A stretch of DNA of 64,000 nucleotides. It comes from Gemmata sp051859125 (GTDB lineage: Bacteria > Planctomycetota > Planctomycetia > Gemmatales > Gemmataceae). The DNA is taken from positions 76,291 through 140,290 of the forward strand of contig NZ_JBHYGG010000112.1 in NCBI RefSeq assembly GCF_051859125.1, written 5' to 3'. How positions within the stretch are numbered: the first letter of the stretch is position 1; each line of letters begins with the position of its first letter. Under the pieces are notes generated by a model. The model searched no databases. It was not told the origin of the DNA and worked only from the letters and a program-made list of their open reading frames with translations. Below, in pieces: positions 23,809 through 30,920 of this stretch. Made by a program: the position numbers and the translations under genes.

Positions 23809-24384
23809 TCAGAGTTCCCCGCGCCCGACCTTCTTCTTCTCGGGCTTCGCCTCATCGCCCTTCTTCGCGTCGGCCGCCGCGGTCGCCCCCTTCTTCTCGG
23901 GCTCCTTGGCCTTCCCCAGCGTCTTCACCGCGTCCGGGTCGTTGGGCAGGTACACCCCGCCGAATGCCAGCCGCACCCACTTCTTGTTCTCGTCCTTCTG
24001 GTCCGGCTCGTGGATCACCTCGATGATGCACGGCGTGTCCAGGCAGTCCATGAAGTCGGTCTTGCCCTCGGCCTTCACGTACCCGGTCCCGTCCGGCTTC
24101 TTGAGCAGCAGTCCGAGCCGGTGCCCGAAGATCACGAGCCGGTCCTTCGACTTCACGTTGTCCGTGATGTAGATCGTGTCCGTCACCTCCGAGCCCGCGA
24201 ACCCGCCCTCGGTGAGCTTGAACGTCATCTCCCAGCCCGGCGTCTGCTTCGCCTTGCTCTCGGTCCGCTTCGCCCCGAGCAGCGTCGCGCGGTACTTGCC
24301 GGGCGGGATCAGCCCGCCGTGCTTCATCCGCTCCTCGGCCGCCTTGGGGTCGTACTTCTCGAACTGCTCGAACTCGTCGCTCAT
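23809..24384 (-). CDS. DUF669-like phage protein (single-strand DNA-binding type)
   Basis: A 191-residue protein: MSDEFEQFEKYDPKAAEERM, then GLIPPGKYRATLLGAKRTES, WEMTFKLTEGGFAGSEV, TIYITDNVKSKDRLVIFGHRLG and a Lys/Ala/Glu-rich tail from about 155. The (L)IPPGxYxA opening with a beta-barrel-like body matches DUF669 proteins, which accompany phage recombinases and are thought to bind single-stranded DNA. Position two genes after RecT supports that. ATGA overlap with the upstream gene. Confidence 0.75.
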   Translation of the reverse strand: MSDEFEQFEKYDPKAAEERMKHGGLIPPGKYRATLLGAKRTESKAKQTPGWEMTFKLTEGGFAGSEVTDTIYITDNVKSKDRLVIFGHRLGLLLKKPDGTGYVKAEGKTDFMDCLDTPCIIEVIHEPDQKDENKKWVRLAFGGVYLPNDPDAVKTLGKAKEPEKKGATAAADAKKGDEAKPEKKKVGRGEL

Positions 24385-24572
24385 GGGGTCGCTCCTCTGC
24401 GGGGTGTCGGTAACAGGGACAGTGCCGCTCTCACCCGGGCGGACTCACTCGGCCGGGGCTCCCACGTCGGTGGGTACCCCAGCGCGGCCAGTCCGACCGC
24501 GTACACAACTGCGGGGCCGTGGTCCCTGACCGCCCGCCGCAGTTCGGCCGGCCAGAGTGTGGGATCGGTCAG
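24381..24572 (-). CDS. Small hypothetical protein, about 63 aa
   Basis: A short frame between RecT and the DUF669-like gene: DPTLWPAELRRAVRDHGPAV, then AVGLAALGYPPTWEP and a Ser/Arg-rich end. No ATG, GTG or TTG fits well. A CTG at 24572 overlapping the RecT stop as CTGA matches the NTGA junctions seen through the operon and is the assumed start. Unknown function. Confidence 0.45.
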   Translation of the reverse strand: MTDPTLWPAELRRAVRDHGPAVVYAVGLAALGYPPTWEPRPSESARVRAALSLLPTPRRGATP

Positions 24573-25495
24573 GTCGCCGGCGTAGTGGGGGCCGGCGGGT
24601 GCGTGAAAGGGTCGTTGCGCTTCCCGAGCGTCTCGATCAACTCGTCGATCTGGGTCCGGGTCATCTGCTTGGCGCTGGTCACCTTGTACGGCGCGAGCGC
24701 CTCCAGCCACGCCGCGTCCTGCTCCTCCTCCGTGGTCGCGTGCTTCTCGACGAACAGCGACCCACGGAGGTCCATGAGCCGCTCGCGCTGCGCGTCGGTC
24801 GGGCCGAGGACGTGTTCCTTGTCGTCGCGGTACTCAGTCGGCCGCTCGATACTCGTCACCTTCTCCTTGGCCGACGTCTCGATCGCGGCCGGCTCCGGCT
24901 GCACCTGCGACACCGTCACCCGCCCGCTCGGCTCCGGGATGTCCATCGCCTCCTCGGCGAAGATCAGCCCGCACAGCACGTCCGGGAACGTGTCGCGGTA
25001 GCACCAGGACCGTGCCCGCCACATCATCTGGCGCGGGTAGTATTCCTGCCACGGCCCCTTCTTGCCCCACAGGTTCGCGGCCTTGGCGTCCGCGATGCTG
25101 AACCGCGTCACCCGCGGTTCCTCCCCGAACCGCTTCAGCGAGCAGCACGCCGTGTAGTCGTCCTCCCCCTCGGTCCCCTCGTACCACTCCTTCCGCTCCT
25201 CCAGCAGGCCGCTGGCGATCGCCAGCCCCGGGACCGCGTCGCCCCAGATGGTGGACTTGCCGTTCACGATCATGATGTTCGCGACGGACTGCGTCGGGCT
25301 CAGCCCCACGTCGCGGCCCACGAGGATGAGCGCGGCGATCCCCTCGGACCGCTTCACGCTCACCGGGGTGAGCCCGCCCTTGAACATCACGTCGGCCATG
25401 CGGACGATCAGTTCCAGTTCCCCGGCGGTCACCGGCGGCGGAACGCGGTGCGTCCGGCGGGCGGGTGCCAGGGCGGTCATTTCGATGACGGACAT
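24569..25495 (-). CDS. recT: RecT-family single-strand annealing protein
   Basis: A 308-residue protein with the RecT core: ADVMFKGGLTPVSVKRSEG near residue 40, GLSPTQSVANIMIVNGKS near 65, TIWGDAVPGLAIASG, FSIADAKAANLWGKKGPW near 140 and MMWRARSWCYRDTFPDVL near 165. RecT anneals complementary single strands in phage recombination and repair. The C-terminal 100 residues are an acidic, helical extension (DAQRERLMDLRGSLFVEKHA) that may bind partners. No RecE-type exonuclease is nearby; the ERCC4 nuclease or RecD2-like helicase may supply ends. Start ATG 25495. Confidence 0.88.
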   Translation of the reverse strand: MSVIEMTALAPARRTHRVPPPVTAGELELIVRMADVMFKGGLTPVSVKRSEGIAALILVGRDVGLSPTQSVANIMIVNGKSTIWGDAVPGLAIASGLLEERKEWYEGTEGEDDYTACCSLKRFGEEPRVTRFSIADAKAANLWGKKGPWQEYYPRQMMWRARSWCYRDTFPDVLCGLIFAEEAMDIPEPSGRVTVSQVQPEPAAIETSAKEKVTSIERPTEYRDDKEHVLGPTDAQRERLMDLRGSLFVEKHATTEEEQDAAWLEALAPYKVTSAKQMTRTQIDELIETLGKRNDPFTHPPAPTTPAT

Positions 25496-25559
25496 GGTCG
25501 GTGTCTCGATGCGCTGTGTGTGGTTCGTGTTCGCGGCCGCGGCCCGGTGCCGCACCCGA

Positions 25560-25832
25560 TCAGTTCGATGCCGTTCGCGTCGTCGCGCCGGTCGCGACCC
25601 GCTCCTTCAACTGCTCGACGTCGTGGCCCTCGCGCACGGCCTCCGCGAGGTAGGCCAGGTGCGAGGCGGTCGCGCCGCACGCGCGCTTCACGTCCGCCGT
25701 CTGCGCCTCGTCGTGGCGGTCCATCCACTCGTCCACCAGCCAGTCGAGGCACGCCGTGATCCGCTTCCGCTCGGCGTCCACTTCGGGGGACGGCCGCTGC
25801 CGCTTCCGGGTCAAGAGTCGGTCCGCTGACAT
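25560..25832 (-). CDS. Hypothetical phage protein, 90 aa
   Basis: A 90-residue charged helical protein, MSADRLLTRKRQRPSPEVDAER at the start, with DWLVDEWMDRHDEAQTADVKRA and a helical tail. No domain recognised. It lies between the HTH protein and RecT and is probably an early regulatory or recombination accessory gene. Confidence 0.6.
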   Translation of the reverse strand: MSADRLLTRKRQRPSPEVDAERKRITACLDWLVDEWMDRHDEAQTADVKRACGATASHLAYLAEAVREGHDVEQLKERVATGATTRTASN

Positions 25833-25881
25833 GGTGCCGGTTCCGTGGTGTTGGTCGCGTGTGTTTGCTGGCCGGGGGTCA

Positions 25882-26241
25882 CTACTTCTCGCCGCGCAGG
25901 TACGCCCTCGCGTACTCCTGGTCGCCCTTCGCCCGCCGCCGGGCCTGCGCGGCGGTCTCGGCCCGGTCCTCGGCCCCGACCGCGTCCGGCGACACCGACG
26001 CCTCGGTCGTGACCTTGGTGAACGTGTCGAGGTCGGCCCGCTCGATCCGCCACCGGCCGCCGACCTTCCGGCCCTTCAGCGCGACCCGCTTCCGCTCCCC
26101 CTTCGGCGTCGTCACGAGCACCCCGTAGGTGAGCCAGTCGCGGACCGCTTCCGGCGTCACATCGAGTTCCGCAGCGACGCACTCCGGGGTCAGCGTCTTC
26201 TGCTGCGGCGCGGCCGGTGGCGGGGTCTTGGTGGCGTCCAT
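25882..26241 (-). CDS. Excisionase-like HTH protein
   Basis: A 119-residue protein with a MerR/excisionase-type winged HTH: LTPECVAAELDVTPEAVRDWL near residue 17, then GRKVGGRWRIERADLDTF near 56. Proteins of this kind are directionality factors for tyrosine integrases or early repressors. It is the first gene of the long leftward operon and faces a divergent plus-strand pair across a 282-base control region, which fits a lysis/lysogeny switch role. The C-terminal 45 residues are charged helix. Confidence 0.75.
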   Translation of the reverse strand: MDATKTPPPAAPQQKTLTPECVAAELDVTPEAVRDWLTYGVLVTTPKGERKRVALKGRKVGGRWRIERADLDTFTKVTTEASVSPDAVGAEDRAETAAQARRRAKGDQEYARAYLRGEK

Positions 26242-26523
26242 TTCAACTCCTTCTCGGTCCTGTCCGCGGCCCGCGTTCGTCGTCGTTCCCGTGTCGATAC
26301 TGTACACCCTTACCGTAATCACGCACGCACGTCTCACGCACGCGGAGCCGGTGCGTCGGAGGGCGTCGGACAAGGCAGGCGAGCCGGACAAGAACTAGAA
26401 TACATGATCGGTTCCACTCAGTGGAACCTTGAGTCCACTTGGTTCCCGTTTGTTGAAGGGGCGGTGCCGCTACGCCGGGCAAATGTGTTGCATCTTGCCC
26501 AGCCGCCACCACAATGCTCGGGT
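26242..26523. promoter_or_regulatory. Divergent control region
   Basis: This gene-free stretch separates the leftward operon from the rightward pair and must hold both promoters. It contains the operator-like palindrome at 26410-26428 with a partial copy nearby (TCCACTTGGTTCCC, 26433-26447), and the lower-GC motif ATACTGTACACC near 26299. No convincing -35/-10 pair can be named because planctomycete promoter consensus is poorly defined. Confidence 0.5.
26410..26428. promoter_or_regulatory. 19-bp operator-like palindrome
   Basis: GGTTCCACT-C-AGTGGAACC is a perfect inverted repeat with nine-base arms. It lies in the divergent control region, and a related half-site follows at 26433-26447. Symmetry and position suggest a repressor or Cro-type site, with the neighbouring small helical protein or the HTH protein as candidate binders. 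Confidence 0.55.
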
Positions 26524-26721
26524 ATGGCGAAGAGTGACGAGGCAGGGGCCGAGAAGAACAACCGCCGCGTCTTGCTGCGCCCGATCACGCACGCGCAGAT
26601 GCAGAAGCTGGCCGAGCGGGACGAGTCGGAGGTCGCGGAACTGGTCAACCGGGCGTGCCGGGAACTGCTCCAGCGCGAGGGGCTGTGGCCGCCGCCCCAA
26701 CCCGAGGAAACATTACGGTGA
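26524..26721 (+). CDS. Small helical protein, candidate repressor, 65 aa
   Basis: A 65-residue protein: MAKSDEAGAEKNNRRVLLRPIT, then HAQMQKLAERDESEVAELVNRACRELL, ending PPPQPEETLR. A short beta-like VLLRPI followed by two helices resembles ribbon-helix-helix DNA binders, though it is not diagnostic. It is one of only two plus-strand genes in the phage and lies beside the operator-like palindrome. Its TGA overlaps the GTG of the next gene, so the two are co-translated. Confidence 0.55.
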   Translation: MAKSDEAGAEKNNRRVLLRPITHAQMQKLAERDESEVAELVNRACRELLQREGLWPPPQPEETLR

Positions 26722-27122
26722 CTCTTCACACGCGACACGCGGCCCCGTTCCGAGCCCCTCTGCTCGTCGCGGTCTCACTTTCGCTGCTGGCGGGTTGCGA
26801 CCGCACGAGACAGTCGACCGCTCGCGACGCTCACGAGGTGACACCGCACCCACGGGCCGAGGGGCCGAAGCGGAACGGGACCGCCCCGGTCACCCTCAAG
26901 ACCTTTGACGCCATCCGCGAAGGGATGAGTTACGACGAGGTGGCCGACATCATCGGCCGAGAAGGTGAGGAGAAGGAGCGGTACGAGGCGGCGGGACGAT
27001 CGAAAGCGAGTTTCACCTGGAGCAACCCCGACGGCTCCTCAGTCGGGGCCACGTTCATCAACAACGCCCTCGTCTCAAAGTCGCAGTACAAGATCGCCGC
27101 GAAGCCGTTCATCCCGCAGTAG
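26718..27122 (+). CDS. DUF3862-like lipoprotein
   Basis: A 134-residue protein starting at GTG 26718. It has a signal peptide with lipobox (LVAVSLSLLAGC, Cys near residue 27), then TFDAIREGMSYDEVADIIGREG and SKASFTWSNPDGSSVGATFINN, the layout of DUF3862/BamE-like small lipoproteins. It would be anchored in a membrane facing the periplasm. Expressed with the candidate repressor from the lysogenic side, it may be a lysogenic-conversion gene, for example blocking superinfection; that is inference. It may instead be host-derived cargo. Confidence 0.7.
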   Translation: MTLHTRHAAPFRAPLLVAVSLSLLAGCDRTRQSTARDAHEVTPHPRAEGPKRNGTAPVTLKTFDAIREGMSYDEVADIIGREGEEKERYEAAGRSKASFTWSNPDGSSVGATFINNALVSKSQYKIAAKPFIPQ

Positions 27123-27125
27123 CGC

Positions 27126-27566
27126 TCACCCCACCGCCACGAGCCGGTACCGGTCCTCACTCGACTCCACCGGGTCGGTCTCGTCGGCCAGGCCGAGGGC
27201 GTCCCGCACCACGGCCCGCAGCCGCGACACCGCGTTCTGCACGGTGCGGTCCTCGGTGTGCCGGTCCCACACCTTCACCTTCATGTCGCCCGCGGTGAGC
27301 CCGGCCTCGCCCGCCTCGACGAGCTCGCGGAACAGCGCCGCGAGCTTCCCCGGCAGCTTGAACGTGGTCCCGTTGTACGCGCCGTGCTCGCCGCGGGCGT
27401 GCCACCCGGCCGCCGGCGGCCAGTCCTCGCTCGGCGCGGGCGGCACCTCGATCTTCAGCTTCGTCCCGTCCATGAGTTGCAGGTTCACCGACCGCACCCC
27501 CTGCCCCGCGGTCCGGCGGGCGTAGTGGCGTGCGGCGTCAATCAGAACGTGGGCGGGCGTGGACAT
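27126..27566 (-). CDS. Winged-helix-like regulatory protein, 146 aa
   Basis: A 146-residue protein. The N-terminus is MSTPAHVLIDAARHYARR and the C-terminal part TTFKLPGKLAALFRELVEAGEAGL ... KVWDRHTEDRTVQNAVSRLRAVVRDALGL ends in DRYRLVAVG (two stretches of one domain). This resembles the effector-domain winged helix of response regulators, without a receiver. It sits between integrase and the lipoprotein, convergent with the latter, and may regulate integration genes. Confidence 0.6.
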   Translation of the reverse strand: MSTPAHVLIDAARHYARRTAGQGVRSVNLQLMDGTKLKIEVPPAPSEDWPPAAGWHARGEHGAYNGTTFKLPGKLAALFRELVEAGEAGLTAGDMKVKVWDRHTEDRTVQNAVSRLRAVVRDALGLADETDPVESSEDRYRLVAVG

Positions 27567-27605
27567 GACAGGGGTCCGTCGGCTGGGAGATAGTGTACAA
27601 ATTGA

Positions 27606-27640
27606 CATTACAAGTATACGCTACCTTTCCTGACGCGCCG
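27606..27640 (-). promoter_or_regulatory. Possible minus-strand promoter for the winged-helix gene
   Basis: The AT-rich spacer 27567-27714 reads TATACT on the minus strand at 27613-27618, preceded by a GCG extension. A start there gives a leader of about 40 bases for the gene at 27566. No matching -35 box is clear, so this is a weak call. Confidence 0.25.
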
Positions 27641-27714
27641 GGCGCGATGTCGGTTCCAAGAATTCGGATTTGGCGGGTGAGGTGGAGTGCGGGTTGTACC
27701 GGCGTGTCTGACAC

Positions 27715-29031
27715 TCAGCCGGTCGCGATTGCGATTCGCCGCGCGACGGCCTCGTTCGGGTCCGCGTACACCTCGGCCGCGACCTGGGGCGTGTCGCCGA
27801 TGATCGCCGCTGCGGCCGCGTTGTCCTCGTACAGCCGCTGCACCTCGGTGGCGCGGTTGTGGCGCAACTGGTGGGGCGTCCAGGGCTCCACCCCGGCCCG
27901 CTCGCAGGCGAGCCGCACGTACTCGCCGAACGACTCGCGGCTGACGGCGGTCCGCTTGGTCCCCTTCTCGCCCCGCGGCGGGAACACCCACACGCGACCG
28001 CGGGGGTCAGGGCCGGCCGGCAGGAACGGCCGCAGCACCTCCTGGCCGCGCGGCCCGATCCACACGAGCTTCGGCTTCCGCCGGGCCTTGCGGTGCAGGT
28101 TCTTGTCCGACCCGATGCGGTAGCACCACACCTTCGGGTTCGTGCGGTCGACCTTCTCCCACGTCATCGCGCAGAGCTCGCCGGGGCGGCACCCGATCAG
28201 GAGCATGGCCCGCACCATCTGGGCCAGGACCGCGCGCCGCTCGGGGAGTTCGTGGAGGTGCGGGAGCGTGGCCTCGATGTCGGCCAGGGGGACGGACATG
28301 ACCGGGTCCGCGTCCTCGGCGGCGGTCCGGCCCGGTTGCAGGTTCGGCACCGACTCCAGGACCGCGGCGACGTCGGGGGGAACGAGGTCCTCGCCGACCC
28401 CCCACCGGAAGCAGCGGCACACCCGCCACGTGTACTTGTTGATCGTGTCGCGCGCGAGAGGGGCGTCGATCATCGCCTGCTGCAGCGCCTTCAGGTGCCG
28501 CCCCTTCACCTCGCCCACGGGCACGTCGCCGTAGTGCTCGTTGAGCAAGTTGAGCGCGGCTCGCTGGCCGGCCACCTCCGACGTCTGCTTCCCCTCCTTG
28601 ACGTAGTACCGCTCGGCGTGCCGCATGTACCGGACCACCAACTCGCCGACGTTGAGCCCGCCGGCCGGCGCCGGGGCCAGATCCGCCCCGCTGGCCCACT
28701 CGATCGCGAACCGCTTGTACGCATCCCGGGACTCCGGGCTCTGCCACGGGCCGAAGTACCGGGCGTGCTCCCTCCCGTTGGCCCACCACCGCGCGAACGC
28801 CTGGCCGCCCGCGTGCTGCTTGTACGCCGGGCACGGCTTGGGACCGGTGGCCCCCTTCCGCTTCGGGCGGAACTTCTTCGCGAGGGGCGCGGTCAGCGCC
28901 TCGGCGAGCGTGTACCCCTGGTGCTCGATCCGGCTGCGGATCGTCTCGACGTGCAGCCCGGTCCGCTGCGACCACTGCTTGAGGGTCAGCGACTCACCGG
29001 CGTGGGTGTAGAGCTTGGGCGGGTTCGGCAT
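27715..29031 (-). CDS. int: Phage tyrosine integrase
   Basis: A 438-residue tyrosine recombinase. The N-terminal region (LTLKQWSQRTGLHVETIRSRI) is an HTH-like arm-binding part. A core-binding domain follows at about 150-240 (YYVKEGKQTSEVAGQRAALN). The catalytic domain has Arg in GCRPGELCAMTW near residue 279, Lys near 307, HQLRHNRATE near 392 (His, Arg) and Tyr in EVYADPNE near 422. All key residues are present, so it should be active. The gene starts inside a palindrome and lies 147 bp from the tRNA-Ala 3' end, its likely target. Confidence 0.92.
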   Translation of the reverse strand: MPNPPKLYTHAGESLTLKQWSQRTGLHVETIRSRIEHQGYTLAEALTAPLAKKFRPKRKGATGPKPCPAYKQHAGGQAFARWWANGREHARYFGPWQSPESRDAYKRFAIEWASGADLAPAPAGGLNVGELVVRYMRHAERYYVKEGKQTSEVAGQRAALNLLNEHYGDVPVGEVKGRHLKALQQAMIDAPLARDTINKYTWRVCRCFRWGVGEDLVPPDVAAVLESVPNLQPGRTAAEDADPVMSVPLADIEATLPHLHELPERRAVLAQMVRAMLLIGCRPGELCAMTWEKVDRTNPKVWCYRIGSDKNLHRKARRKPKLVWIGPRGQEVLRPFLPAGPDPRGRVWVFPPRGEKGTKRTAVSRESFGEYVRLACERAGVEPWTPHQLRHNRATEVQRLYEDNAAAAAIIGDTPQVAAEVYADPNEAVARRIAIATG

Positions 29032-29112
29032 GGCACACAGTGTGCCACAGGTTCGCGCCGGCGCGAAGGGGCGTTGTCCGGGCTCATCTCATGACCGGGT
29101 ATCGTACCCGGT
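29031..29112. promoter_or_regulatory. Palindrome-rich attachment/control region
   Basis: Three perfect inverted repeats lie between the integrase start and the tRNA: TGGCACAC-A-GTGTGCCA (29031-29047, touching the start codon), TTCGCGCCGGCGCGAA (29052-29067) and ACCGGGTA-TCG-TACCCGGT (29094-29112). The first suits autoregulation of int. The third, or the tRNA 3' end itself, could be the crossover core. The other attachment half would be left of the window. Confidence 0.5.
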
Positions 29113-29147
29113 TGAGGCGTTCGGGAGGTGACGGGCTGAAAATGAAA

Positions 29148-29172
29148 GAGCCCCAGGGAATCCCTGGGGCTC
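29148..29172 (-). terminator. Rho-independent terminator after tRNA-Ala
   Basis: GAGCCCCAGGGA pairs with TCCCTGGGGCTC across a one-base centre, starting seven bases beyond the tRNA 3' end. On the minus strand it is followed by the U-rich CTTTCATTTTC. This ends tRNA transcription and shields the integrase region. Confidence 0.75.
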
Positions 29173-29178
29173 GCGAGG

Positions 29179-29251
<73 letters not shown>

Positions 29252-29385
29252 TCGGCAAAAGTAACCTATCGACCGCCCGGCGGGGTGTCAACCCGTCGTG
29301 TTCGGCGGGGCACATTTTCGCGCCGGGTCGCGAGCGGGATCGCGTCCGATCGGCCGGGAATCGTGCGGCGCAGTTCGGCTTCTCG

Positions 29386-30879
29386 TCACTCCGCGGCGAT
29401 GCGCTGAAGGTCGGCGCGCTTCCCCTCGTAGGTCTCGTCGAACGCCAGCACCGCGGGGTCGGGCGCGACGCCCTCGGCCTTGCACGCCATCGCGTACACG
29501 TCCGGCCACCAGTTCGCGTGGTTGGTTAGCCCCTGCTCCTTCACCGTGACCCAGTTGCTCAGCACCTTCGACCAGGCCGCGTCGCCGTACGCGAGTGCCT
29601 CTTTCAGGCTGCCGAACTCGGGGACATACCACAAGCGGCCGATCTGCGAGTGCAATACCTCGTCGGCCCAGTCGAAGTCCTGGATGTTGGCGATGAGCGG
29701 CAGGCCGGTCGCCTGGCCGGTCTCGAACTCGTAGCGCTTGCCGGTCTTCGGCATCAGCCCCTGCTCGATGAAGTACAGCACGCCGTGCCGCTCCATCGGG
29801 GTGCACTCGGTGTTGAGCCGGTGCGACCAGTTGAACGTGATCTTGGCCTTGGTCCAGTCGACGCCGAGCGCGACGAACCCGACCTCGCCCATCATCGCGT
29901 GCCGGGCCTCGTCCCAGAGCTGGCGGCTCATGTCGCGGTAGTAGCCCCACGGCTTGCCGGGGGTCTGGGTGATGATGCTGGCCATCATCTCGGGCACGTC
30001 GATCTCGCGGAGCCGCTTGTAGAGCATCATGAGCGCCTTGGGCCGCGCCGGGAACGCCGGGTTGTACAGGAAGCTCTCGGCGTTGACCCCCTGGTTCCAC
30101 GGGTCGGTGAACCTGGCGTCGCGCTTCGGAACCGGGTCGTAGACGTAGGGCTTCGCGGAATAGCGGCGCGGCAGGGGCTCTGGCGAACCCTGAGCGCCAG
30201 CGAGGGAGTGACGCTCACCCCCTCGCTGGCGCTCAGGGTTCGCCGGGGTAGTTGCGGTGCCATCGAGCCAACCGGCCAGGTTCAAAAGAGCGTGCAGCGT
30301 GTCTATCCAGTCCACGAGTGCCAGCGGACCTTCAGGAAGCAAGCAGGCGTCGGCTTGCCGGCCCCAGGTGATCATGTCGGTGAGTTCGAGCCGAGCGAAC
30401 CGTAACACACGGCGACTGGGTGCATCGGTCAGCGGGTTGGTATCTTTCGCGTAACGGTGGCAGGCGTCTTCCAGTGCCGGCAGCGCGAACTGGTAGAGCC
30501 CAGAGACCAACAGTTCCGTCGTCGGCGCGGTCAGAATCTCGTCGAAGAACGCTTCCAGCGCCGGGTGCGGCACGTCTTCCAGCCCCAGCGGCGGCTCGCG
30601 CATCTCGCCGATGCGCGAGCGCAGTGCGGCGACGTGCTCCGCACACAGGTAGGCGTGGTGCGCGAAGGCGGTCTTCAGTTCGTAGATCGGCTCGGACGTG
30701 ATGCGGGCCGTCAGGATCTGGTGGAGCCGCTTGAAGCAGTAATGGAACCGCTTCAGCCGCCGCACGCACTCCTCGACGCCGAGGCCGGGCCGTGCGGCCT
30801 CCTCGACCGTACACAGCCCGGCGAGTTGCGGGAGCCCCTTGTACGACGTGTAACCAGCGAGCGGCGTGGGCGTGGACAT
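29386..30879 (-). CDS. Ferritin-like (DUF455-type) protein with in-frame repeat insertion
   Basis: A 497-residue protein. Helical throughout, with two ExxH motifs in the C-terminal half, LWDEARHAMMGE near residue 325 and WADEVLHSQIG near 410, as in carboxylate-bridged di-iron ferritin-like proteins. Around residues 213-233 lies NPERQRGGERHSLAGAQGS, encoded by a palindromic repeat inserted in frame and probably forming a surface loop. Activity is unknown. It is the first chromosomal gene right of the phage target tRNA. The ATG at 30879 is chosen over an upstream in-frame extension. Confidence 0.65.
   Translation of the reverse strand: MSTPTPLAGYTSYKGLPQLAGLCTVEEAARPGLGVEECVRRLKRFHYCFKRLHQILTARITSEPIYELKTAFAHHAYLCAEHVAALRSRIGEMREPPLGLEDVPHPALEAFFDEILTAPTTELLVSGLYQFALPALEDACHRYAKDTNPLTDAPSRRVLRFARLELTDMITWGRQADACLLPEGPLALVDWIDTLHALLNLAGWLDGTATTPANPERQRGGERHSLAGAQGSPEPLPRRYSAKPYVYDPVPKRDARFTDPWNQGVNAESFLYNPAFPARPKALMMLYKRLREIDVPEMMASIITQTPGKPWGYYRDMSRQLWDEARHAMMGEVGFVALGVDWTKAKITFNWSHRLNTECTPMERHGVLYFIEQGLMPKTGKRYEFETGQATGLPLIANIQDFDWADEVLHSQIGRLWYVPEFGSLKEALAYGDAAWSKVLSNWVTVKEQGLTNHANWWPDVYAMACKAEGVAPDPAVLAFDETYEGKRADLQRIAAE
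30182..30244. repeat. Palindromic repeat inserted inside a coding sequence
   Basis: Arms 30182-30206 and 30220-30244 are 25-base perfect inverted repeats (GGCGAACCCTGAGCGCCAGC...), separated by 13 bases. The 63-base unit is a multiple of three and leaves the host frame open, like coding palindromic elements known from other bacteria. Confidence 0.8.
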
Positions 30880-30920
30880 GGGAAGCCCTCGGGTGGGTGC
30901 GTGCGGCCGCGGCGGGCCGG

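Larger units (their letters stand above)
1..29172. mobile_element. Integrated tailed phage, right-hand part, beside tRNA-Ala
   Basis: About 29 kb of tightly packed minus-strand genes ending in a tyrosine integrase whose start lies 147 bp from the 3' end of a tRNA-Ala gene. Phage hallmarks are the large terminase at the left, AEP primase plus D5 helicase, RecT, a RecD2-like helicase, ERCC4 and HNH nucleases, three DNA methyltransferases and an excisionase-like HTH protein. None of the palindromic repeat families common to the right of the tRNA was seen here. Portal, capsid and tail genes are expected left of position 1, so intactness cannot be judged. A phage-derived satellite or phage-plasmid is an alternative. 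Confidence 0.88.
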
